The position numbers and the translations under genes are program-made. The notes beneath the pieces are model-generated. The model saw nothing but the letters and a program-made list of their open reading frames with translations, made no database searches and was not told the origin of the DNA. From an uncultured Desulfobacterium sp. (lineage in GTDB: Bacteria > Desulfobacterota > Desulfobacteria > Desulfobacterales > Desulfobacteraceae), in contig CAKZLA010000049.1 of NCBI GenBank assembly GCA_937124525.1, positions 1 through 6,842 of the forward strand: DNA of 6,842 nt, written 5' to 3'. Below are positions 1 through 5,183 of this stretch, one piece after another (the stretch's first letter is position 1; each line of letters opens with the position of its first letter).

Positions 1-206
1 CTACCCATATCTTCGAGCTGCTTTCTGTATAACTCTACAAATACAGGGTCTGGATTATCGAATAGTGTTGCTTGTATGTATGCTTGATTATCTTTGAGCT
101 TTATCTTTTCACCCATCTCATCAGCTACATACCTATCTTTAACCCATCCTGGTTGTGGGTTTCCTGTTATGTATATCTTAGGAACTAATCCAAACTCCGA
201 CATCAT
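1..206 (-). CDS. Phage terminase large subunit, internal fragment (runs off the left edge)
   Basis: Read from the ATG pair at 206/203, the minus strand encodes 68 residues that continue past base 1. The stretch KIYITGNPQPGWVKDRY, followed by an YIQATLFDNPDP segment and a LYRKQLEDM helix, has the look of the C-terminal half of phage terminase large subunits. In that family a TGNP...W(V)K block follows the ATPase domain and leads into the nuclease domain that cuts packaged DNA. Codons are rich in ATA and AGG, unlike the neighbouring LysR and kinase segments. The ATG is probably not the true start: a TGA lies in frame directly upstream, and real terminases have about 200 or more residues before this point. 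The fragment begins exactly where the LysR segment loses family resemblance, so it is read as one member of a mosaic. Family-level recognition is by eye and fairly secure; the source phage is unknown. Confidence 0.62.
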   Translation of the reverse strand, partial: MMSEFGLVPKIYITGNPQPGWVKDRYVADEMGEKIKLKDNQAYIQATLFDNPDPVFVELYRKQLEDMG

Positions 207-678
207 GAGTCAGCCAATATCCCTCTTCGCTGTCAGGCGCTCGGGTGACAATCGCTGCATCTAATCGGCCATCATCTAGCCACTCTCTGAGCGTAATACT
301 TGGTAGGCTGAATACTTGAATAGAACAGGTGGGTTCTGCTTGCTGCAACAGTCGAATCACTTTCGGAAGAATGGTGTCGTTGTAATCTTCTGGGCAACCT
401 AACCGAAGCGGCTGTTTGTCCCCATATCGCTTTACCTGTTTCAGGGCCGAATTGTGGAGGGCAACCAATTGCTCCGCGTGAGAACGTAGCGCTAAGCCCG
501 CTTCAGTGAGCACAAGATTGCGTCCTTCTTTTTGAAAAAGAGTTACATTAAGTTCTTCTTCCAACTTACGCATCTGAGCACTGAATGCCGATTGGGTGCG
601 GTTGATCTGTTTCGCGGCTCGCGTGAAGCTGCTGGTTTCCACAAAAGCGAGAAAGCCTCGCAACGCATCAATATCCAT
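200..678 (-). CDS. LysR-type transcriptional regulator, N-terminal half only
   Basis: From ATG 678 about 159 residues match the start of a LysR-family regulator. They begin with MDIDALRGFLAFVE, then a winged helix-turn-helix (TRAAKQINRTQSAFS as helix-turn-helix, LFQKEGRNLVLTEAG as wing), a linker helix, and the first strand of the effector-binding domain (PLRLGCPEDYNDTILPKV). Complete members are about 290-310 residues, so roughly half is present. It ends around GYWLTHD, where family resemblance stops and phage terminase coding begins in another frame. The style is gammaproteobacterial, as in marine Vibrio- or Shewanella-type LysR proteins, which does not fit the kinase; this is an impression, not a search result. 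No intergenic region, ribosome site or promoter of its own precedes the ATG, because adhesin-like coding runs straight into it. As present here it could bind DNA at best and could not sense a ligand. Confidence 0.8.
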
Positions 679-855
679 ATTTCCCGAACCAGTAATGTGG
701 ACCGCTCCGCCATTACCAGGTGCGTTGCCAGCATTATTGCCATTGAATCGCACATTTGTTAACGAAACAACTGTTGCATCTCCTGAATTATCTTCTATTC
801 CTCCACCTGCACGAACAGAACTATTGCCCGTAATTTCGGAATCATTAATTGTCAA
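679..855 (-). other. Polymorphic outer membrane protein-like repeat fragment
   Basis: About 58 codons between the kinase and LysR segments encode a low-complexity Gly/Asn/Ser-rich stretch with the periodic signature of beta-helical surface proteins. NDSEITGNSSVRAGGGI is followed by SLTNVRFNGNNAG and then GNGGAVHITGSGN. Alternating short strands with GGGI/GGAV turns and NN(S) corners are typical of chlamydial-type POMP repeats and right-handed parallel beta-helix adhesins found in many environmental bacteria. Such a repeat belongs in a secreted or autotransported protein and makes no sense after a cytoplasmic ATPase domain. Both edges are uncertain by about 10-20 bases because the junction residues fit either side. 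The piece is too short to assign to a particular protein. Confidence 0.6.
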
Positions 856-3096
856 TTTACCGCCGCCTGCCATGGCATCGGCAGCATTGACCGCCAGATT
901 AAGAATTACCTGCTCAATCTGCCCTTTATCCGCCATGGCAGGCGGAAGATGAGAAAATGTGCTGATTTCAATCTCAATATCTTCAGGGATAGCTCTTCGC
1001 AGCAGTTTTTCAACTCCCTTTACAATTTTATTAATCTCTATCCTTTCATATGCCAATATCTGTTTGCGGCTGAATGCAAGGAGCTGATGCACCAGAGCCC
1101 TGGCCCTCTTACCTGCTTCAATGATCTGGGACACAAAGTCTCTGTATGGAGCATCTGCTGGAATATCCTCTAAAAGCAGTTCTCCAAAACCAAGGATAGG
1201 AGTTATCAGATTGTTCAGATCATGGGACACACCGCCTGCCAGACGTCCCACCGACTCCATCTTCCTGGTCAGTGCAGACTGCTCTTTAAGATTCTCATTT
1301 TCCTGCGCAAGGCGCCTGCGCATTCCAATGTCCCGTACAACAGCCAAAATAAACGGACATCCATCCAAATGAATCACAGCCGAATTAATTTCAACCGGGA
1401 ATTCTTCCCCGGATTTGGCAATATGAATGGTTTCAAAACACAATTGCCCGGTATCCAGAAGTTTTTGCCGGTGATTCCGGGCTGAATGGAGGTTTGCATC
1501 GGTTGGTTTGGTAATATCTGCCGCCGTTAATGTTAAAAATTCATCACGCAGATATCCATATCGCTTGCAGGCTGTATCATTGACATCAGTAAAAGCGGCA
1601 AAACTTTCTTCTGTCAGCGGATGGAGAAATACAGCATCAATAATGGCATTAAACGTTGCCCGTGTTCTGTTTTCACTGTCCTGCAATGCTTTTGCAGCCT
1701 GTTTATGGGTGGTGATATCCAGAGCAGTAAAAGCAACACCTTTTGACAAATCATCGGCATCAAACGGGGCGGAACTGAGCAATACCTCAATAATACGGCC
1801 GTTTTTATGCTTCCAGTGCGTTTCAACAGTCCCCGCCCCATGTTCATCAATCTGTCTGTATTTTTCTCGGCCGACAGAATCATACTCTTCGTCATCCGGA
1901 TAGAATACCCGCGCACTTTTATTAAGCACCTCATCTTCTGAATACCCTGTCATCTCACATAGCCGGTGGTTTACGTCCTTTAATACACGATCAATGACCA
2001 CACCTATTCCAATCGGTGCAACATGGAAAACAGTTTTCTGATATTGCTCACTGTTACGTAAAGCTTCTCTCATCCGGTACTCTTCGGACACATCCCGGAA
2101 CACCAGTATCACACCTGTGGTAACGCCATCCATATGCCGGATGGGTGCCGCAGAATCGGCAATCTGGTATTGAGTCCCATTTTTGGAAATCAGCATGGTA
2201 TGATTTGCAAGACCGACAGTCAACCCGGTTTCAAAAACTTTCTCCACAGGATTATCAGCCGGTTTTCCGGTTCTGGCGTTAACAATATTGAAATATTGTG
2301 TCAAGGGTTTTCCTTGTATTTCTTTAACAGTCCATCCGGTGAGTTGCTCTGCAACCGGATTCATTCTTGTGATATTGCCCTGGATGTCTGTGGCAATGAC
2401 GGCATCACCAATGGAGTTAAGTGTAGTTTGTAAATCTTCTTCCTGATTTTTCAGCCCTTGCATATTCTTTTTTTGCCTGCGCTCATGATACCACACCGCG
2501 GTTCTGAAGACCGTGGCCAATAGTGCGGTTATAAAGATCAACAGGTACTGCAATCTGCTGAGGCGTTGAAAATGCGCTTCCATTGATGCTCTTAAAGACG
2601 TTTTTACCTTTTGGGCAGATTCAAGAATGGATTGAAATACAGTATCGAATTGCTGATCAATTTTTGTCCCGATTCCTGGCAGAGATTGCATTTCCTGTCT
2701 TTCAGCGGCAATGACCCGGAACTGATCAATTGATTTGATTGTTTGTTCCAATTCCCGTTGCAGGGCAGTATTGTGAAACGGGACAATCTTTTCTCCCGGG
2801 ATTTCACCCTTTCCAAGCATTACTCTGACATACCCTTGTGCCTGGTCAAGATGATCCAATACCTTTTCAACAACAAAAAATTTGTCTGAGCCGGTAATCT
2901 CTTCAAACAGTAGGTGGGCGACGGCGGTTTCGTGCATGATCTGCGTTACCGTATCTGAAAGAGGGGCATAGCGTAGGGTAACACCACGAACATTGTGGGA
3001 TGAATAGAGAAAGATACCAAGGACTGTTAACAAAAGAATGTCGGCAATGAACATATACCTGCCGGATAGAATAAATTGTGAGGGTTTTTGTTTCAT
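850..3096 (-). CDS. Membrane multi-PAS sensor histidine kinase, 3'-truncated
   Basis: About 750 residues from ATG 3096 form a hybrid-type sensor kinase. TM1 is at about 15-32 and TM2 at about 183-201, enclosing a roughly 150-residue, mainly helical periplasmic sensor with no clear family. Three PAS S-box domains follow (about 222-340, 350-467 and 472-592), with features such as SIGDAVIATDIQGNI and NPVAEQLTGW in the first. The HisKA dimerisation domain carries the phospho-accepting His625 in GGVSHDLNNLITPILGFGE. The HATPase starts normally and shows the N-box (Asn733, Asn737, Asp740 in NLAVNAADAM). The frame then leaves the family before the G1/F/G2 ATP-lid motifs, so this copy cannot bind ATP as drawn. 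Related kinases usually end 80-100 residues later, often with a receiver domain. The ATG is preferred over TTG 3126 because GGCAGG lies 8 bases before it. The intact gene probably phosphorylates an unseen response regulator. Confidence 0.88.
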
Positions 3097-3104
3097 GGTA
3101 TTTG

Positions 3105-3110
3105 CCTGCC
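3105..3110 (-). promoter_or_regulatory. Ribosome binding site deciding the kinase start
   Basis: On the minus strand GGCAGG (within AAAGGCAGG) sits 8 bases before ATG 3096. The alternative TTG start at 3126 has no purine-rich box at a workable distance. This supports the ATG and a protein beginning MKQKPSQF, with a short positively charged cytoplasmic end before TM1. Confidence 0.5.
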
Positions 3111-3180
3111 TTTCATCAATTTTCAATTCAGGGATATAGCCTATCTCTGTTTTATCTGGATGTTATCCAATTTGACTTTG

Positions 3181-3372
3181 TCAAACGGAGAAACACAATT
3201 TGTTCCTGGGCAAATTCAATTCATCCAGTGAACTTGTTTCCTCGTAAATACTGGATACCAGGGCATAACTGGTTCCAGGCAAACCAATAGTGAACCCGAC
3301 TTTCCGGGTTTCGCCGTTGACGGTTTCATCCCAATAATATTCCAGCCATCCGCTTTTAATTTTGTTCACCAT
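3181..3372 (-). pseudogene. Remnant of a Cache (sCache_2-like) extracellular sensor domain
   Basis: A 63-codon frame encodes KIKSGWLEYYWDETV, then a KVGFTIGLPGTSYALVSSIY segment. This is the well-known end of single Cache domains: a (K)xGWxEYxW strand, a charged turn, then a K..(Y/F)....PGT.W/YV..G(I)Y strand. Chemoreceptors and sensor kinases use such domains to bind small ligands in the periplasm. Here the N-terminal two thirds of the domain, any signal anchor and any cytoplasmic output module are missing. A TAA stands in frame directly before the ATG, and another lies eight codons further up. The frame ends 85 bases before the kinase start. It is most simply the stump of a former sensor gene, perhaps the original input of an adjacent signalling protein; a true small protein is less likely because it would start in mid-domain. 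Confidence 0.55.
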
Positions 3373-3451
3373 TTACTTTAGTCCAGCGTCCACTTTTTAT
3401 TGAAACCCTTGACCCTGGCTTTTGATACTTGAAATGTATTATAGATATGGT

Positions 3452-3480
3452 ATTATGCATCCAGATAAAAATGATAGCAA
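3452..3480 (-). promoter_or_regulatory. Candidate sigma70-type promoter for the Cache remnant and kinase
   Basis: On the minus strand TTGCTA (3475-3480) is followed after 17 bases by CATAAT (3452-3457), 4/6 and 5/6 matches to consensus at ideal spacing. A second -10-like TATAAT lies at 3438-3443 without a good -35. The site is in the 158-base gap after the regulator gene and points toward the kinase, whose ATG is about 350 bases downstream. The region is AT-rich, so chance matches are likely. Confidence 0.35.
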
Positions 3481-3517
3481 ATTTAGCAGAGAAATAAAAT
3501 GGCTAAAAATTGTGGAA

Positions 3518-3532
3518 AAAATATCATATTTT
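3518..3532. repeat. AT-only inverted repeat at the regulator stop codon
   Basis: AAAATAT-C-ATATTTT is a perfect 7-1-7 inverted repeat that overlaps the TAA of the PAS/LuxR regulator. It lacks a GC-rich stem and a one-base loop cannot form a stable hairpin, so it is a poor intrinsic terminator. No better terminator is visible after this gene. It may be a chance feature of AT-rich sequence. Confidence 0.3.
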
Positions 3533-4667
3533 ACGATTGTAGCGAATTAAGATAAACTCTCAGGTTTGTTTTGCTGTTGCGCAGGCCTAATTTTGTCCGG
3601 ATATTGTTTCGATAGGTTGAAACGGAACTTGCTGCAATATTTAAAAATGGAGCAATTTCTTTTGTCTGCATACCCTGCTTAACAAGGTCAGCAACTTTGA
3701 TTTCCATGGGTGTGAACTTGGTATATTTGGAAAACAGATTTTCAGATGCTGGTGACATTAATTGGTTAATAGAGGTTTTTATAATGTTGACCGCTACCAG
3801 GATCTCATCTTTGGGATTTTGTTTCTCAATATTTTCCAGATAGGGAAGAATATACTTTTTGATGTTTAAAAAGATATTTCCCTCAATAGCACGTTTTTCT
3901 GTATCCCTGTGATCCAGCATGGATTTTAAGGCAAGGTTTGCCTGCTCCAGGTATTTACTCTTTTGGATTAAGTCATTTTCAGTTTGTTTTCTGCGGGTAA
4001 TTTCATTGATAATAGGGGTGACATCATGGGAAGCGAAAAATGCAAGACGTCTCCCCTGATATTCTATAAGTTCGGCACTGACCAGAATATCTAACAGATG
4101 GCTGTCTTTTGTACGCATTTTGAATTCATGATTTGTTATTCTGCCTTTCTCTTTCAACTCCTGGACGATTTTTTGCCGTGATTCATAACCTTTTTCCCAG
4201 ATATTTAACTGCTGAGCGGTTTTGCCTATCACCTCGGACCGTTTATAACCCATGGCATTCAGCCACGCCTGGTTCACGTCAAGGTGTTCTCCGGTTTCAA
4301 GAACGCTAATGGCCGACAACCCAGGATTAAGATGAAAGGCTCGGGAATACAGTTTGTTCAGCTTGATTTCCAGGGCGGTTTTAGCTTTGTAAACAAAAAG
4401 CACGGTACACCCTTTCCCGGATTCCAGCCAGTACTCTAACCGCCCCTGGCTTCGGGATTGCAAAACAATGCCGTCCTGCACCGGCAGGCAGTACCAAGGT
4501 TTAGTGCCTGAAACCTTTTGCGGCTCAAGCCATTCTCCTATGTTCGTACCCACAAGTGCTGCACCATCAAAGGCGGCAAGGCTGTCAAACCCCGGGCTAC
4601 AGTATAGAATCCCGCCTTCAGGGGAAAGCACGGTGAAACATTTATTGTTTCCAGACAATCTGAACAT
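3531..4667 (-). CDS. PAS-domain transcriptional regulator with LuxR-type HTH
   Basis: This 378-residue soluble protein has no transmembrane segment. Residues about 5-50 look like the start of a degenerate PAS fold (FTVLSPEGGILYCSPGF). Residues about 105-222 form a second PAS domain (SVLETGEHLDVNQAWLNAMGY, then a FKMRTKDSHLLDILVSAELI strand pair). A helical linker at about 222-265 probably forms a coiled coil, followed by a helical region to about 310. A LuxR/GerE helix-turn-helix occupies about 316-372, with FTPMEIKVADLVKQG, the TKEIAPFLNIAASSVSTYRN helices and the KLGLRN end. There is no receiver Asp site, so activity is presumably set by a ligand or partner acting on PAS, not by phosphorylation. 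The PAS-linker-LuxR plan is common in Desulfobacteraceae. ATG 4667 is the first possible start: a TAA lies in frame immediately before it, at the end of a small ORF described separately. Target genes are unknown; the palindrome over its promoter suggests autoregulation. Confidence 0.85.
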   Translation of the reverse strand: MFRLSGNNKCFTVLSPEGGILYCSPGFDSLAAFDGAALVGTNIGEWLEPQKVSGTKPWYCLPVQDGIVLQSRSQGRLEYWLESGKGCTVLFVYKAKTALEIKLNKLYSRAFHLNPGLSAISVLETGEHLDVNQAWLNAMGYKRSEVIGKTAQQLNIWEKGYESRQKIVQELKEKGRITNHEFKMRTKDSHLLDILVSAELIEYQGRRLAFFASHDVTPIINEITRRKQTENDLIQKSKYLEQANLALKSMLDHRDTEKRAIEGNIFLNIKKYILPYLENIEKQNPKDEILVAVNIIKTSINQLMSPASENLFSKYTKFTPMEIKVADLVKQGMQTKEIAPFLNIAASSVSTYRNNIRTKLGLRNSKTNLRVYLNSLQS

Positions 4668-4718
4668 TTAGTACCCCAATACCATAAGGTTTGACCAAAC
4701 AGCTGTATCTTGTGACAT
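4668..4718 (-). CDS. Small upstream ORF (16 codons) abutting and in frame with the regulator
   Basis: ATG 4718 begins a 16-residue frame (MSQDTAVWSNLMVLGY) that ends in TAA exactly one codon before the regulator ATG, in the same frame. A G-run (GATGGGGG) lies 4-5 bases before its start. Two readings fit. It may be a leader peptide that couples translation to the regulator. Alternatively the regulator once began here and a single base change (for example CAA to TAA) cut off its first 17 codons, with translation now restarting at 4667. The PAS domain beginning only a few residues after 4667 favours the second reading slightly. Confidence 0.35.
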   Translation of the reverse strand: MSQDTAVWSNLMVLGY

Positions 4719-4774
4719 GTTGACCCCCATCTACTTCAAGTAATGCGGATTGTTAAGTAAATCTTGACAAATAT

Positions 4775-4802
4775 ATTAGAGGAGGATCAAGCTTTGTGTC
4801 AA
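4775..4802 (-). promoter_or_regulatory. Sigma70-type promoter of the PAS/LuxR regulator
   Basis: On the minus strand a perfect TTGACA -35 box (4797-4802) is followed after 16 bases by TCTAAT (4775-4780), a 5/6 match to the -10 consensus. An overlapping TAATAT gives an 18-base spacer. Transcription would begin near 4767, leaving about 100 bases of leader that contains the small ORF at 4668-4718. The -35 box lies inside one arm of an inverted repeat, a usual place for a repressor or autoregulator. Confidence 0.5.
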
Positions 4803-4820
4803 GCAGAATAGTCGACACAA
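4794..4820. promoter_or_regulatory. Inverted repeat TTGTGTC-N13-GACACAA, candidate operator
   Basis: TTGTGTC (4794-4800) and GACACAA (4814-4820) are exact reverse complements separated by 13 bases. Centre-to-centre spacing is 20 bases, about two helical turns, which suits a dimeric DNA-binding protein contacting one face. The left arm covers most of the regulator's -35 box. A second, looser pair CTTGAC (4763-4768) / GTCAAG (4798-4803) brackets the whole promoter. Binding by the downstream LuxR-type regulator is inference from position only. Confidence 0.4.
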
Positions 4821-4830
4821 TCACCTTCTG

Positions 4831-4840
4831 CCGAATTCGG
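4831..4840. repeat. Ten-base palindrome CCGAATTCGG
   Basis: This perfect palindrome lies just upstream of the regulator promoter and operator-like repeat. It could be a minor protein site, but a 10-base palindrome is also expected by chance and nothing else supports a role. Confidence 0.2.
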
Positions 4841-4932
4841 TAATATGATCGACAGGCTGTTACGGAATGCATGATCTCACAGACAAAGGTACAACATATA
4901 GTGCCCTGCAAGTTTGAAGATTACTACCATAG

Positions 4933-5183
4933 TCAATCATAGATTTTGGGTCAACGACCATATCTGCCATTTACAAAGACAGGTGGCAAATCAAGCTATT
5001 TTTCAAGGTTATAAAGCAGAATTTACGAATTAAAACGTTTGTTGGAACGACTTAAAATGCTTTGTATATTCAGACCTGGACAGCATTAATTGCCATGCTG
5101 TTGATAAAGTTTTTTAAGCTTAAATCAAAATTTGAATGGTCATTGTCTAATCTGGTAGCCTTTTTAAGGTGGAATTTCTTCAG
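4933..5183 (+). pseudogene. Decayed C-terminal fragment of an IS4-family transposase
   Basis: Reading the plus strand in one frame gives AIYKDRWQIKLFFKVIKQ, then NLRIKTFVGTT, a TAA stop (5053-5055), then NALYIQTWTALIAMLL and KLKSKFEWSLSNLVAFLRW. This is the end of an IS4-type DDE transposase: the Y-(2)-R-(3)-E-(6)-K signature, the GT(S)xNA turn, the QxWTALIA helix and the SLSNLVALLR tail. In the signature Tyr, Arg and the final Lys are spaced exactly, but the catalytic Glu is Lys (AAG at 4993-4995, one base from GAG), so it is dead even apart from the stop. The first two catalytic Asp regions and both element ends are missing. No recognisable homology was found between 4821 and 4932, where frames are broken by stops. 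The fragment abuts, tail to tail, the end of the diguanylate cyclase gene. It marks an old insertion between that gene and the regulator. Confidence 0.75.

Larger units (their letters stand above)
178..3096 (-). other. Chimeric 972-codon reading frame: kinase / POMP-like repeat / LysR half / out-of-frame tail
   Basis: A single open frame runs from ATG 3096 to TAA 178. It can be pushed back to a TTG at 3126, but the ATG has the better ribosome site. Residues 1 to about 750 are a histidine kinase, about 751-806 a glycine/asparagine-rich adhesin-type repeat, 807 to about 965 a LysR-type regulator starting at its own Met, and the last ten codons read the terminase segment out of frame. No known architecture places a DNA-binding LysR half behind a truncated HATPase. 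Each part is cut inside a domain: the kinase lacks its G1 and G2 boxes, and the LysR lacks most of its effector domain. Joins fall where both partners could encode the same few residues (GGGKLTI, GNMDI). This looks like sequence chimerism, from assembly or whole-genome amplification, more than a real fusion. The parts are annotated separately. Confidence 0.8.

Noticed and set aside
596..952. Plus-strand ORF of 118 codons opposite the mosaic region
   Set aside because: Its translation shows no family features and it lies fully antisense to clearly recognisable coding (kinase end, repeat, LysR start).
1508..1903. Plus-strand ORF of 131 codons
   Set aside because: It is antisense to PAS domains 2 and 3 of the kinase, has no motif and is best read as a shadow frame.
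178..3126. A novel kinase-adhesin-LysR fusion protein
   Set aside because: All parts are truncated inside domains and joined at motifs compatible with both partners; artefact is the simpler account.
3356..3460. Minus-strand ORF of 34 codons upstream of and overlapping the Cache remnant
   Set aside because: The ATG lies next to the candidate -10 box with no ribosome site at proper distance, and the translation matches nothing known.
4778..4843. Plus-strand AGAGGAGGA box followed by a 15-codon GTG frame (4796-4843)
   Set aside because: The ribosome-site match is strong, but no promoter with a -10 box precedes it, the peptide is unrecognisable and it overlaps the regulator promoter on the other strand.
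5113..5124. Perfect palindrome TTTAAGCTTAAA as a terminator for the cyclase
   Set aside because: It is AT-rich, has no loop or following T-run in the right direction and falls inside codons of the IS4 remnant.
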